DNA from: Caldicellulosiruptor bescii DSM 6725
GTDB taxonomy: Bacteria > Bacillota > Thermoanaerobacteria > Caldicellulosiruptorales > Caldicellulosiruptoraceae
Reading direction: 5' to 3'
NCBI RefSeq assembly: GCF_000022325.1
Contig: NC_012034.1
Location: forward strand, 1,196,501-1,260,500
DNA length: 64,000 bases
Shown here: piece by piece, positions 18,223-31,947 of the stretch
Numbering within the stretch: position 1 is the stretch's first letter
Layout of the letters: each line of letters begins with the position of its first letter
The notes under the pieces: generated by a model
Databases searched by the model: none
What the model was told of the DNA's origin: nothing
Seen by the model: only the letters and a program-made list of their open reading frames with translations
Made by a program: the position numbers and the translations under genes

Positions 18223-18408
18223 ATGGAGTGCATCAATTGTGGGAACTGCAAGGTAGGTAATACCACATACTTTTGTTTTAAGGAAAACGGGTTTGTTGTG
18301 GATGTATCAAAACAAAAGGTGGTTGAGAAGGTAAGAAGCGGTTGGAAAAAGGGGGATCCAGAGTACGAGAAGCAGCGGCGCAGGTCTCGAAAAGAAGTAG
18401 AGGTTTGA
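18223..18408 (+). CDS. Small Cys-rich conserved-looking protein, function unknown
   Basis: A 61-residue protein between obgE and yhbY. The N-terminus has MECINCGNCK (Cys 3, 6, 9) and a fourth Cys at 18, suggesting a metal site; the C-terminus is very basic (KQRRRSRKEVEV), suggesting nucleic-acid or ribosome contact. GGAGGT lies about a dozen bases upstream and a good terminator follows, so it is probably a real gene. I do not recognise a named family. Confidence 0.6.
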   Translation: MECINCGNCKVGNTTYFCFKENGFVVDVSKQKVVEKVRSGWKKGDPEYEKQRRRSRKEVEV

Positions 18409-18422
18409 AGACAATAAAAAAA

Positions 18423-18458
18423 CGCCGGCAGAAAGGCAAGTTCCTTTCTGCCGTTTTA
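18423..18458 (+). terminator. Terminator after the small Cys-rich gene
   Basis: Ten-base perfect stem GGCAGAAAGG (18427-18436) with CCTTTCTGCC (18443-18452), extended by AACG/CGTT, then TTTTAGTTT. Confidence 0.8.
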
Positions 18459-18523
18459 GTTTATAAATAGCGAAAAAGAAATATTTTATCAAAAATTAAA
18501 TTCAAAAAGAGGTGAAAAATATC

Positions 18524-18811
18524 TTGTTAACATCCAAACAAAGAGCAAAACTCAGGGGCATGGCAAATACAATGGATGCAATTATTCGAATTGGAAAGGA
18601 AGGGATTACAGAAGGGGTGCTCAAACAAATAGATGAAGCACTCACTGCAAGAGAGCTTATAAAAATTGCGCTTGAGAAGAACTGCGAGATCGAGCCGAAA
18701 GAAGCAATAGCTTATATATGCGAAAAACTAAACGCAGAGCCTGTACAGGTGATTGGTAGAAAAATTGTTATTTACAGAATGTCTGAAGAAAATCCAAGAA
18801 TTCAGATTTAA
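18524..18811 (+). CDS. yhbY: YhbY-type RNA-binding protein (CRM domain)
   Basis: A 95-residue single CRS1-YhbY domain protein linked to large-subunit maturation. The motif LTSKQRAKLRGMANTMDAII and the later VQVIGRKIVIYR are typical. The TTG at 18524 gives MLTSKQRAKL and stands nine bases after AAGAGGTG; an in-frame GTG at 18512 lies inside that ribosome site. It is next to obgE, which shares the ribosome-assembly role. Confidence 0.88.
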   Translation: MLTSKQRAKLRGMANTMDAIIRIGKEGITEGVLKQIDEALTARELIKIALEKNCEIEPKEAIAYICEKLNAEPVQVIGRKIVIYRMSEENPRIQI

Positions 18812-18882
18812 AAAGTAGGGTATTGACCAATAGAATTATTAATGGTATAATCAAAACAACAAAATTGAATATCAGAAAATTA

Positions 18883-19008
18883 CTTCTTATCAAGAGTGGC
18901 GGAGGGACTGGCCCAATGAAGCCCGGCAACCGGAAAAAGGTAGGGGTGCCCTTTTTCTTGGTGCCAATTCCAGCAGGTATTTTTTTAAAATACCTGGCAG
19001 ATAAGAAG
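18883..19008 (+). promoter_or_regulatory. SAM riboswitch (S-box) upstream of metY
   Basis: The P1 arms are CTTCTTATC (18883-18891) and GATAAGAAG (19000-19008). Between them are the S-box core elements AGAGTGGCGGAGGGACTGGC, GATGAAGCC-like AATGAAGCCCGGCAACC and GGTGCCAATTCC. On binding S-adenosylmethionine it should fold so that the following terminator forms and shuts off metY. Confidence 0.95.
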
Positions 19009-19028
19009 TAAGAAGATTTTGAAAAAAA

Positions 19029-19067
19029 AGTCTTCTTGTAGCTTATCTGCAGGAAGACTATTTTTTT
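19029..19067 (+). terminator. SAM-controlled terminator before metY
   Basis: Stem AGTCTTC (19029-19035) with GAAGACT (19053-19059), lengthened by U-G and U-A pairs, followed by TTTTTTTATC. The loop repeats CTTATCTGCAG, which could pair with the 3' side of the riboswitch as antiterminator. Confidence 0.88.
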
Positions 19068-19078
19068 ATCTTTTTTGA

Positions 19079-20398
<1,320 letters not shown>

Positions 20399-20428
20399 AA
20401 TAGTTTTTAAGCTGATATTTCAAGTAGC

Positions 20429-20490
20429 AATGAAAGATTGCTCCAAAAATCAAGATTTATTAAATAAAAAATGGGGCAATCTTTCATTTT
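20429..20490 (+). terminator. Hairpin between metY and metX
   Basis: AATGAAAGATTGCTCC (20429-20444) pairs with 20473-20488, 16 pairs with one G-U, then TTTTAATT. It probably limits read-through into metX. The ATG at 20471 lies in this stem, which argues against it as the metX start. Confidence 0.72.
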
Positions 20491-20521
20491 AATTAATCTT
20501 TTTGGTGGGGGTAAAGGAAAG

Positions 20522-21667
20522 TTGGAAAAATTTGAGTTCTGGGAAGAGGGCTACAAAAAATTTGTACGATTTGCTCACAACAAAGATTTTGTGTTAGAAA
20601 GTGGAAAAACATTTGGACCAATAACAGTTGCTTATGAAGTCTATGGAGAGATAAATAAAGAAAAAAATAATATCATCCTTATAACCCACGCTCTAACAGG
20701 TGATTCTCACGTTGCAAAGCATTCAGAAGATGACCCTAAGCCAGGATGGTGGGACAAGTTTGTTGGCCCTGGCAAGATGATTGACACAAATAAATATTTT
20801 GTAATATGTTCAAATGTGTTTGGGGGCTGTCAGGGGACAACAGGTCCTTCTTCTATTGACCCTGAGACAGGAAAACCTTATGGTGCTAGGTTTCCTATAA
20901 TAACCATAAAAGACATGGTGAATGTTCAGAAAAAGCTTTTAGAAGCTCTAAAGATAGACCATATACTATGTGTTGTTGGCGGTTCCATGGGCGGAATGCA
21001 GGCTTTGGAGTGGGCTGTGAGCTACCCGGATTTTATGGACGGGGTTATAAACATTGCATCGCCGCTCAAACTCAACGCACAGTCCATTGCTTTCAATGAA
21101 GTTATGAGAAGGGCTATCATGGCAGACCCAAACTGGCACGGTGGAGACTACTATGACAAGACAGGACCTTCTCAGGGACTTTCAATTGCCAGAATGCTTG
21201 GCATGATAACATACCAGTCTGACAAGCTTATGGATAAAAAGTTTAATCGACGAATGAAAGACCCTGTTGAGAGCTTTTTTGAGTCGTTTAACACCGAGTT
21301 TGAAGTCGAAAGTTATTTGCACTATCAGGGTATGAAACTTGTTCAGAGGTTTGATGCAAACACATATCTTTATCTTACACGTGCCATGGACCTTTATGAT
21401 TTGGGAAGGACATATGGCAGTGAAGAGGAGGCTTTAAGACGAATAAAGGCAAAATTTTTGCTCATTGCTATAACATCGGATATACTTTTTCCGCTATCTC
21501 AGATGAGATATATGAGAGACAAGCTTTTAGAAGCTGGGGTTGACCTTGTTTACAAAGAAATTGAGTCTGATTATGGTCACGACTCTTTTTTGGTTGAAGA
21601 GGAAAAATACAGGAATATTATATCTGAATTTTTAGAATTACTTTATAATAAGGAGATGATAAGATGA
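20522..21667 (+). CDS. metX: Homoserine O-acetyltransferase
   Basis: A 381-residue alpha/beta-hydrolase enzyme that acetylates homoserine with acetyl-CoA, the first committed step to methionine. The motifs are ITHALTGDSH (oxyanion region), the nucleophile elbow GGSMGGMQALEW (Ser about 157), SDILFP (Asp) and YGHDSFL (His). The TTG at 20522 follows a GGTGGGGGTAAAGG site; a longer frame from ATG 20471 would start inside the upstream hairpin. The conserved part begins after residue 1 of the shorter form. Downstream ATGA overlap with the MBL gene. Confidence 0.92.
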   Translation: MEKFEFWEEGYKKFVRFAHNKDFVLESGKTFGPITVAYEVYGEINKEKNNIILITHALTGDSHVAKHSEDDPKPGWWDKFVGPGKMIDTNKYFVICSNVFGGCQGTTGPSSIDPETGKPYGARFPIITIKDMVNVQKKLLEALKIDHILCVVGGSMGGMQALEWAVSYPDFMDGVINIASPLKLNAQSIAFNEVMRRAIMADPNWHGGDYYDKTGPSQGLSIARMLGMITYQSDKLMDKKFNRRMKDPVESFFESFNTEFEVESYLHYQGMKLVQRFDANTYLYLTRAMDLYDLGRTYGSEEEALRRIKAKFLLIAITSDILFPLSQMRYMRDKLLEAGVDLVYKEIESDYGHDSFLVEEEKYRNIISEFLELLYNKEMIR

Positions 21668-22386
21668 TATTAAATATCTTAGGGGCAAGAGGACCTTATC
21701 CGGCAAAAGGTGAGCCTACATCGGGGTATCTTTTGAGGACAAAAGAGGCAAATATTCTACTTGAGTGTGGAAGTGGAGTTTTGACAAGGCTTTTGAACTT
21801 TATTTCTTTTGATGAGATTTCATTTATCATTTGCAGCCACCTTCATGCTGATCACACAAGCGATTTGGGAGTTTTGAGATACTATCTTGCATCAAGAGGG
21901 AAAGAAATAGACCTTTATATACCTTCTGAGCCAAAAGAGGAGTATGATCTGATAAGAAAAGGAGTGTACAGGGTTAAAGAAATTGAAAATAATATGGAAG
22001 CAAAAATAGGAAATCTTACAATCAAGTTTTTAGAAGGTCAGCATCCTTACAAAAGCTTTGCTGTAAAAATTGAAGTAGATGACAAGGTTTTTGGATTCTC
22101 AGGTGATACAGGATTTAAAGAAGAACTTATAGAATTTTTCAAGGATGCAGATATACTTTTGCTAAACGCAGCATACACAGACAAGGAAGTGGAGAAAATT
22201 GAACCTGAAAAGAGATTCCATTTGAGTCCAAAGCAGGCAGCTGAAATTGCAAAAAGAGCAAATGCTAAGCTTCTTGTTTTGACTCACCTAAAGCCTGAAT
22301 GCAGCGAAAAAGAACATCTTCTGTCTGCAAAAGAGGTTTTTGAAAATGTTGTTCTTGCAACTGATAATGACACAATAGAATTTTAA
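21664..22386 (+). CDS. MBL-fold metallo-hydrolase (RNase Z-like)
   Basis: A 240-residue metallo-beta-lactamase-fold protein. The metal motif CSHLHADHTSDLG (about 58-70) is HxHxDH, with later ligands in GQHPYKS, FSGDTGF and LTHLKPE. The layout is like YhfI/ComEC-type or RNase Z-like small hydrolases, but the long exosite arm of true RNase Z is not seen. Translation is coupled to metX (four-base overlap) and to the next gene, where the dipeptidase ATG follows its stop directly. Substrate unknown. Confidence 0.8.
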   Translation: MILNILGARGPYPAKGEPTSGYLLRTKEANILLECGSGVLTRLLNFISFDEISFIICSHLHADHTSDLGVLRYYLASRGKEIDLYIPSEPKEEYDLIRKGVYRVKEIENNMEAKIGNLTIKFLEGQHPYKSFAVKIEVDDKVFGFSGDTGFKEELIEFFKDADILLLNAAYTDKEVEKIEPEKRFHLSPKQAAEIAKRANAKLLVLTHLKPECSEKEHLLSAKEVFENVVLATDNDTIEF

Positions 22387-23313
22387 ATGAGAGGCCAAAA
22401 ATCCAACGAGCTTTGTAAAATGTTTGCCGATGCCCATAATGATACGGTAACCACCGCTTTTTCAAAAGGTGAGAATCTTTACAAAAATTCCTGCCAGTTT
22501 GACTTTGAGAGGGCAAAAAAGGTTAATTTAAGACTTCAATACATGGCAATATGGCAAGACACACGTCAAGAAGGCATTGATTTTTTGAAAAATGCCTTTT
22601 ATTTTTTGGACAGAATAAATGAGTACGAAATAAACAACGTAGCCAAAAGCCAAAAAATCGAAGATGGCAGGATAAACGTTTTACTTTCAATCGAGGATAT
22701 ATCTTTTATAAATGACACATATGAGATAGAGCTTCTAAAACAAAGAGGGGTAAAAAGTGCAACACTTTCCTGGAATCACGAAAATAAACTTTGCGGCGGT
22801 GTATATTCAGATAAAGGTTTGACAAGTATCGGACAAGAAGTTTTAAAAAAGCTACTTGAAGAAAACTTTATCATAGACCTTGCACATGCATCAAGCAAGA
22901 CTTTTTTTGATGTTGTGAAACATCTAAATAAACCTTTTATAGTTAGCCATTCTAATTGTTTTAGCTTATGCCCGCACCCACGAAACCTTACAGATGAGCA
23001 GATAAAAATTGTAAGAGATTTTAATGGCATAATAGGAATCAATTTTTATTCTCCATTTGTAAAAGATGAAGGTAAAGCTAATTTGAATGATGTTCTAAGA
23101 CACATAGCATATATTGCAGAGCTAATTGGTGTACAGTACATTTCGTTTGGGTCTGATTTTGATGGAGCAGATGATTTCCCGGAAGGCTTGAGAGGAGTTG
23201 AAGATTTGCCAAATATAGCAAAGAAGCTTGAAAAATATGGGTTTTCTGAAAAAGAGATTATGGACATTTGCTATTTTAATCTTACAAGGTTTACTGAAAG
23301 ATTTTTAAAATGA
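22387..23313 (+). CDS. Membrane-dipeptidase-like peptidase, M19 family
   Basis: A 308-residue zinc dipeptidase of the renal dipeptidase family, which cleaves dipeptides and often accepts a D-residue at the second position. The metal motif is FADAHNDTVT (about 12-21), the bridging Glu is in LSIEDISF (about 104), histidines are in IDLAHAS and VSHSN, and FGSDFDGAD is near the C-terminus. No signal peptide is seen, so it should be cytoplasmic despite the family name. It follows the MBL gene with no gap. A start at 22420 (MFADAHND) is also possible. Confidence 0.85.
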   Translation: MRGQKSNELCKMFADAHNDTVTTAFSKGENLYKNSCQFDFERAKKVNLRLQYMAIWQDTRQEGIDFLKNAFYFLDRINEYEINNVAKSQKIEDGRINVLLSIEDISFINDTYEIELLKQRGVKSATLSWNHENKLCGGVYSDKGLTSIGQEVLKKLLEENFIIDLAHASSKTFFDVVKHLNKPFIVSHSNCFSLCPHPRNLTDEQIKIVRDFNGIIGINFYSPFVKDEGKANLNDVLRHIAYIAELIGVQYISFGSDFDGADDFPEGLRGVEDLPNIAKKLEKYGFSEKEIMDICYFNLTRFTERFLK

Positions 23314-23441
23314 AATTTTTATAGCTGCATCTTGCGTTTTTGATAGAAAAATTCTTAGTTTTCTGTATCAGTACTATTGAAAAATGCATATAAATATGAT
23401 ATAGTATTGCAAAAATGATTTGAAGGAGAGAAGCAAAAAAA

Positions 23442-24635
23442 ATGAAATATTCTCAAAAGGCACTTAACATTTCAGCATCACCGACACTTGCCATCGATAG
23501 CCTTGCAAAAAAATTAAAAGAAGCTGGTGAAAACGTAATCGGATTTGGTGCAGGTGAGCCTGATTTTGATACTCCGGATAATATTAAGTATGCTGCAATT
23601 TCAGCTATTGTAAAAGGGTATACAAAATACACACCGGTTGCGGGGATTAGCTGTTTAAAAGAAGCTGTTGCAAAGTATTACAAGGAGAATTATGCAGTAG
23701 ATTATTCTCCGGATGAAGTGGTTGTTTCAAATGGTGCAAAGCATTCACTTATGAACGTGTTTTTTGCACTTTTAAACGACGGTGACGAGGTACTTCTGCC
23801 ATCTCCATATTGGGTTACATATCCAGAACTTATAAAACTTACAGGTGGGAAGGTAGTAGTTGTCCCAACAACAAAAGAAAAGAACTACAAAATAACAGTA
23901 TCTGACATTGAAAGGTATGCGACGTCAAAAACAAAAGCGATTGTGCTGAACTCACCTTCAAATCCCACCGGTATGGTCTATACATATGAGGAGCTCAAAC
24001 AAATTGTTGAGTTTTGTACTGAAAGAGAAATATTTATTGTCTCTGATGAAATATATGACAAGTTGATTTATGATGGCAAAAAACACATATCGGCGGCATC
24101 GATAAATGAAAAGGCAAAAGATTTTGTAGTTGTTGTAAACGGTGTTTCAAAATCGTATGCGATGACAGGATGGAGAATTGGTTATACCCTTTCAAACAAG
24201 GAACTTGCAAAGATTATGTCAAACCTTCAAAGCCACACAACCTCAAACCCAAATTCAATTGCTCAGTACGCTGCGTATGAAGCACTGGTAGGGCCGCAGG
24301 ATAGCGTAAAAAAGATGATATGTGAATTTGAAAAGAGAAGAGACTTAATTTATAGCCTTGTAAATGATACCAAGTTTTTATCTGCACTGAAGCCCGAAGG
24401 TGCATTTTATATCTGGGTTGACATATCTGCTACTGTTGGAAAGAGTTTTGAAGGCAAATTAATAGACTCGGCAAATACATTTGCAAAAATTCTTTTGGAA
24501 GTAGAAAAGGTAGCTGTAGTTCCAAGTGAAGGATTTGGAATGGAAAATCATATAAGACTTTCATATGCAACATCTGAGAAGAATATAAGAGAAGGGCTTG
24601 AAAGAATCAAGAGGTTTGTTGAAAAACTAAGTTAG
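23442..24635 (+). CDS. Aspartate/aromatic aminotransferase, class I
   Basis: A 397-residue PLP aminotransferase of the aspartate aminotransferase I-gamma type, as in Bacillus and Thermus. The motifs are GAGEPDFDTPDNI (about 36), LNSPSNPTG (about 168), SDEIYDKLIYDG (about 201), the PLP lysine in GVSKSYAMTGWRIGY (about 236) and RLSYATS (about 370). It probably transfers amino groups between glutamate and oxaloacetate, feeding aspartate into the lysine and methionine pathways coded nearby. Exact side-chain range is not certain. Confidence 0.9.
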   Translation: MKYSQKALNISASPTLAIDSLAKKLKEAGENVIGFGAGEPDFDTPDNIKYAAISAIVKGYTKYTPVAGISCLKEAVAKYYKENYAVDYSPDEVVVSNGAKHSLMNVFFALLNDGDEVLLPSPYWVTYPELIKLTGGKVVVVPTTKEKNYKITVSDIERYATSKTKAIVLNSPSNPTGMVYTYEELKQIVEFCTEREIFIVSDEIYDKLIYDGKKHISAASINEKAKDFVVVVNGVSKSYAMTGWRIGYTLSNKELAKIMSNLQSHTTSNPNSIAQYAAYEALVGPQDSVKKMICEFEKRRDLIYSLVNDTKFLSALKPEGAFYIWVDISATVGKSFEGKLIDSANTFAKILLEVEKVAVVPSEGFGMENHIRLSYATSEKNIREGLERIKRFVEKLS

Positions 24636-24695
24636 TAGTATAATATATGGTATCAAATGCTAAAGAATTGATAAGTAATGGGGATGTGAAGTAAG

Positions 24696-26126
24696 GTGAA
24701 CGATATTTATGAGACACCACTAAATTCAAGATATGCAAGCGATGAGATGAAGAGACTTTTTTCAAACGATACACGTTTTAAGCTTTGGCGCAAGCTCTGG
24801 ATTGCACTGGCAGAGGCACAAAAAGAACTTGGTCTTGATATTACAGATGAGCAGATTGAAGAGATGAAAAGATATGCAGAGGATATAAATTATGAAGTAG
24901 CAAGGCAAAAGGAAAAAGAGCTCAGGCACGATGTGATGGCGCATATCCATGCGTTTGGCGAGCAGGCCAAAAAAGCAAGACCAATAATTCATCTTGGTGC
25001 AACAAGCTGTTTTGTTACAGACAACGCAGATATTATCATTATGTATGAAGCGTTAAAACTTATCAGAAAAAAACTTGTAAACTGCATAAAGGTTTTGTCC
25101 GACTTTGCTCTAAAGTATAAAGATATGCCCACGCTCGGATTTACGCATTTTCAGCCTGCACAGCTGACAACTGTGGGCAAAAGAGCCATGCTTTGGGTTC
25201 AGGATTTGGTTATGGATTTAGAGTTTTTGGAGTATGTAATGGAGCATACTTATCTGAGAGGAGTCAAAGGGACAACAGGAACTCAAGCAAGTTTTATGGC
25301 ACTTTTTGACGGCAATGAAGAGAAAGTAAAAATGCTTGACAAGCTTGTATGCAAAAAGATGGGGTTTGAAAAAAGTTTTCCGCTGACATCCCAAACATAT
25401 CCACGAAAATATGATTTTCTGGTCTTATCAGTTTTAGCTTCAATTGCGCAAAGCAGTTACAAGTTTGCAAATGATATAAGACTTTTGCAACACTTAAAGG
25501 AAATTGAAGAACCGTTTGAGAAAACTCAAGTTGGTTCATCTGCGATGGCATACAAGCGAAATCCTATGAGAAGTGAAAGAATCTGTGCCTTAGCAAGATA
25601 TGTCATGGTGAATATTCAAAATCCGCTGTTTACAGCATCGGTTCAGTGGCTTGAAAGAACATTAGATGATTCGGCAAATAGAAGAATATCAATTCCAGAG
25701 GCGTTTTTGGCAACGGATAGTATTTTGAACCTTTATCACAACGTTGCAAGTGGGCTTGTTGTATATGAGAGAATGATAGAAAGGCATATACAGCAAGAAC
25801 TTCCATTTATGGCAACTGAGAATATATTGATGGAAGCTGTAAAGCGTGGCGGTGACAGACAAGATTTGCATGAGAAAATAAGAAAGTATTCTATGGAAGC
25901 TGGAAGAAATGTCAAAGAGTTTGGGAAAGAAAATAATCTTATAGAGCTTATTTCAAATGATCCAAGTTTTAAACTTTCAAAAGAGGAAATTCAGGCTATT
26001 TTGGACCCCAAAAAATTTGTGGGAAGGGCACCTTCACAGGTGCAAGAGTATTATAATGAGTATGTAAAGCCAATACTTGAAAAGTATAAAGATGATCTTA
26101 ATTTTGAATCACAGGTTAATATATAA
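24696..26126 (+). CDS. purB: Adenylosuccinate lyase
   Basis: A 476-residue enzyme of the fumarase/aspartase superfamily, acting twice in purine synthesis (SAICAR to AICAR, adenylosuccinate to AMP). The signature loop [16 protein letters not shown] is at about 278-293, with catalytic histidines in [12 protein letters not shown] (about 72) and [10 protein letters not shown] (about 150). The length fits the longer, eukaryote-like PurB group. The start is GTG after TAAGG. It stands apart from other purine genes. Confidence 0.94.
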   Translation: MNDIYETPLNSRYASDEMKRLFSNDTRFKLWRKLWIALAEAQKELGLDITDEQIEEMKRYAEDINYEVARQKEKELRHDVMAHIHAFGEQAKKARPIIHLGATSCFVTDNADIIIMYEALKLIRKKLVNCIKVLSDFALKYKDMPTLGFTHFQPAQLTTVGKRAMLWVQDLVMDLEFLEYVMEHTYLRGVKGTTGTQASFMALFDGNEEKVKMLDKLVCKKMGFEKSFPLTSQTYPRKYDFLVLSVLASIAQSSYKFANDIRLLQHLKEIEEPFEKTQVGSSAMAYKRNPMRSERICALARYVMVNIQNPLFTASVQWLERTLDDSANRRISIPEAFLATDSILNLYHNVASGLVVYERMIERHIQQELPFMATENILMEAVKRGGDRQDLHEKIRKYSMEAGRNVKEFGKENNLIELISNDPSFKLSKEEIQAILDPKKFVGRAPSQVQEYYNEYVKPILEKYKDDLNFESQVNI

Positions 26127-26130
26127 AAAA

Positions 26131-26166
26131 GGGGCTTTTACATTTAAATGTAAAAGCCCCTCTTTT
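26131..26166. terminator. Bidirectional terminator between purB and the chemoreceptor
   Basis: A perfect 30-bp palindrome, GGGGCTTTTACATTT (26131-26145) and its complement (26146-26160), with A-run before and T-run after. It serves the two convergent genes. Confidence 0.9.
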
Positions 26167-26172
26167 AAATTT

Positions 26173-27888
26173 TTATATCTTAAATATTTCAACTTTTTTG
26201 GCCATTTGCTGAGCAAGGTTTTCTAAGTTTTTCATTGTAGAGGCAATTGTTTGAGCTGTTGCAGTTTGTTCTTCTGTTGAAGCGGCAGTTTGCTGGGTTG
26301 CAGCGGCAGTTTCTTGAGCAATACTTGCAATGTTGGCAATTTCTTGAGATATTGCAGAAATACTACTGCTTGCTATTTCTGCACTTTTTGTCACGTTATT
26401 TATCATTTCAATTAAGTCTTTTGAGAACTGCAAAATTTGTAAGTAAACTTCTTTGGTCTGCTTTGTTATATTATCTTGGGTTTCTAATGTTTTGTTAAAC
26501 ACTTCAGATTGATTGGTAATTGTTTGAATATTCTCATAAATATCCTTTAAGAGCGTTCCTATTTGTTTTGCAGAAGTTGATGTTTGGTCAGAAAGCTTTC
26601 TTATCTCATTTGCAACCACCATAAAGCCTTTGCCAGCATCACCAGCTCTTGATGCCTCAATTGATGCATTCAGAGCAAGAAGGTTTATCTCTTTAGAAAG
26701 ATTTGTTATAAAAGATGTTATTTTAACAATTTCATTACTCATCTCAGAGAATCTTGTCATAATATTTTGCACATCTTGCCATATGTTTTTTACGCTATTC
26801 ATATTTTGTTCTTGTGAAAAGATTAGTTCCTGCCCATTGTTGATTATCTGATGTACAGCTTGAACGGAAGAATAAGCCTCTTTCATTTTTTCATAAATGT
26901 CCTGTACAGAATTTGAAAGAGCAGAAAGTCTCTGGCTTGACTTTTCAATCGAGTTTGCCTGTTCAGAGCTTCCCTTTGCAACATCTGAAATTGCAAGTGC
27001 TATTTGCTCTGACACATTTGCAATCTCACTTGATGCAGATGTAAGCTCCTTTGCAGCATCTAAAACTGAACCTGCAACATCTTTTATTTGTTTTATCATC
27101 TCCTTTATATTTTTACTCATCATGATAAAAGCACTCATTACTTTTCCAATCTCGTCTGAGCTAATATTTTTAATCTCATCTGTCTTAGACAAGTCAAAAT
27201 GCGAAAGTAAATCTGCCATCTTTTCAACCTGTGAAAGCCTTCGACCAAGTGACAATGTTATTGTGAAAATGAGAAGCATAGCTATTAAAAGTATTAAACC
27301 TGCAATTAACCTAATAGTTATTTTAATCTTATTTTGATATTCAACTAAGTCATCTATGTAGATACCTGTACCAAGTATCCAGCCCCATGGTTTGAACAGT
27401 GTTACATATGACATCTTCGGATAGAGCTTTTTTGTATTGGGTTTTTCCCACTGATACTTTACAAATCCTTCACCTTTTTTCTTAACAATATCAACCATTG
27501 CAACAAAAAGTTTGAATCCTGTTGGATCTTTGTAATTACTCAAATCCTGCCCTTCTAATTCTTTCTTGAAAGGATGCATAACCATTTTTGGTTGCAAGTC
27601 ATTTATCCATATATAGTCTGTAGTGTTGTACCTTAGGTTTCTAATTATTTCTTTTGCAGTATTTTGAGCTTGTTGCTGTGATATTTTACCTGCTTGCTGT
27701 AATTTGTACTCATTTTCACAAATAGAAACTGCTACTTGAACAATATTCTTTAGTTTATTTTTTATCTGGTTTTCAATGGTTGTCATAACAGAGGGGATGA
27801 TATAAGCTTCTAAAGTGATGATAAAAGCTAAAAAGATAAAAGAAAAAAGAAAAACAAGCTTGGTTCTTATTTTAACATTCTTAAACAA
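26173..27888 (-). CDS. Methyl-accepting chemotaxis protein with single-Cache sensor
   Basis: A 571-residue membrane receptor. First transmembrane helix at about 10-33, then an extracellular sCache_2-type domain (about 35-190; DYIWINDLQPKMVMHPFK, GFVKYQWEKP, KPWGWILGTGIYIDD), second helix at about 193-215, HAMP, and a long cytoplasmic coiled coil. The signalling tip has EINLLALNASIEASRAGDAG, which is conserved for CheA/CheW contact. Small organic acids are common sCache_2 ligands, but the ligand here is unknown. The TTG start follows GGAGGT. No che genes are adjacent. Confidence 0.92.
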   Translation of the reverse strand: MFKNVKIRTKLVFLFSFIFLAFIITLEAYIIPSVMTTIENQIKNKLKNIVQVAVSICENEYKLQQAGKISQQQAQNTAKEIIRNLRYNTTDYIWINDLQPKMVMHPFKKELEGQDLSNYKDPTGFKLFVAMVDIVKKKGEGFVKYQWEKPNTKKLYPKMSYVTLFKPWGWILGTGIYIDDLVEYQNKIKITIRLIAGLILLIAMLLIFTITLSLGRRLSQVEKMADLLSHFDLSKTDEIKNISSDEIGKVMSAFIMMSKNIKEMIKQIKDVAGSVLDAAKELTSASSEIANVSEQIALAISDVAKGSSEQANSIEKSSQRLSALSNSVQDIYEKMKEAYSSVQAVHQIINNGQELIFSQEQNMNSVKNIWQDVQNIMTRFSEMSNEIVKITSFITNLSKEINLLALNASIEASRAGDAGKGFMVVANEIRKLSDQTSTSAKQIGTLLKDIYENIQTITNQSEVFNKTLETQDNITKQTKEVYLQILQFSKDLIEMINNVTKSAEIASSSISAISQEIANIASIAQETAAATQQTAASTEEQTATAQTIASTMKNLENLAQQMAKKVEIFKI

Positions 27889-27961
27889 AATTATACCTCC
27901 AATCTCAAGATTATTTTTAAATATTTTTTACCCAATATTAAAAAACAAAAACAAATCTTTT

Positions 27962-31333
<3,372 letters not shown>

Positions 31334-31414
31334 ACACTCCTCCTGTTTTTTAAGATTTTAATTAGCTCTTCTATTTTTCAATATACTAAGTAAAATAGTA
31401 AAATTCAATACTGC

Positions 31415-31458
31415 AAAAAATAAGCTGCCCCAGCTTAAAAGGCTGTTTTGGGCAGCAT
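31415..31458 (-). terminator. Terminator of the asd-dapA-dapB-ACT operon
   Basis: GCTGCCC (31423-31429) and GGGCAGC (31450-31456) form the stem, with further inner AGCTT/AGGCT pairing possible. On the minus strand it is followed by a T-run (AAAAAA at about 31415-31420 on plus). Confidence 0.7.
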
Positions 31459-31467
31459 GCACACAAC

Positions 31468-31935
31468 CTACTTTAAATCAAATCTTTCTTTTATAATCTG
31501 AACAGCTTTTTCCTCGTCTTTCTGGTCAATCAAATATGATATGTCAACTTCACTTGTTGTTACCATCTTAAGCTCAACACCTGCTTCAGCTAAAGTGGTG
31601 AAAAGTGATGCTGCAACGCCGGGAATGTCTTTCATTGCTTCACCAAAAATAGAAAGCTTGCTTAAGCCAGACACGATATCAATTCTCAGGTGAGGAATCT
31701 CTTTTTTGAACTTGCTTAGTGCAGATATTGCCTTTGGTACATTTTCTTCGTCAAGACTAAATGATAAATTTATGTTTCCTTTATAGGGTGCTGTTTGGCT
31801 TATCATATCAATATTTATTCCATGGTTTGCCACTTCATTAAAAATGGAGGCTATTAGGTCAATTTTATTAGGGACATTGTCAAGGGTTATCATGGCAACG
31901 TTCTGGGTGACATTTAAATTTGTCACAGGCTTCAA
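31468..31935 (-). CDS. Stand-alone tandem-ACT protein (aspartokinase regulatory-domain-like)
   Basis: A 155-residue protein made of two ACT domains (about 12-75 and 88-150) that resembles the C-terminal regulatory part of aspartate kinase: VTQNVAMITLDNVPNK, IDMISQTAP, LSIFGEAMKDIPGVAASLFTTL-like second repeat and VTTSEVDISYLID. The kinase catalytic domain is absent. It is 12 bases after dapB at the end of the lysine operon. It probably senses lysine or threonine, possibly acting on an aspartokinase coded elsewhere, much as the beta subunit does in Bacillus. This role is inferred. Confidence 0.8.
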   Translation of the reverse strand: MKPVTNLNVTQNVAMITLDNVPNKIDLIASIFNEVANHGINIDMISQTAPYKGNINLSFSLDEENVPKAISALSKFKKEIPHLRIDIVSGLSKLSIFGEAMKDIPGVAASLFTTLAEAGVELKMVTTSEVDISYLIDQKDEEKAVQIIKERFDLK

Positions 31936-31947
31936 ATTTAAAACACC

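Noticed and set aside
20471..20521. N-terminal extension of metX (MGQSFILINLF...)
   Set aside because: The codons lie in the 3' arm of a terminator-like hairpin and the good ribosome site is downstream, before TTG 20522.
31468..31935. A truncated aspartokinase pseudogene
   Set aside because: The frame has a start after a GAGGTG-like site, full tandem ACT domains, a normal stop and a terminator. No kinase-domain remains are present upstream, where dapB ends 12 bases before.
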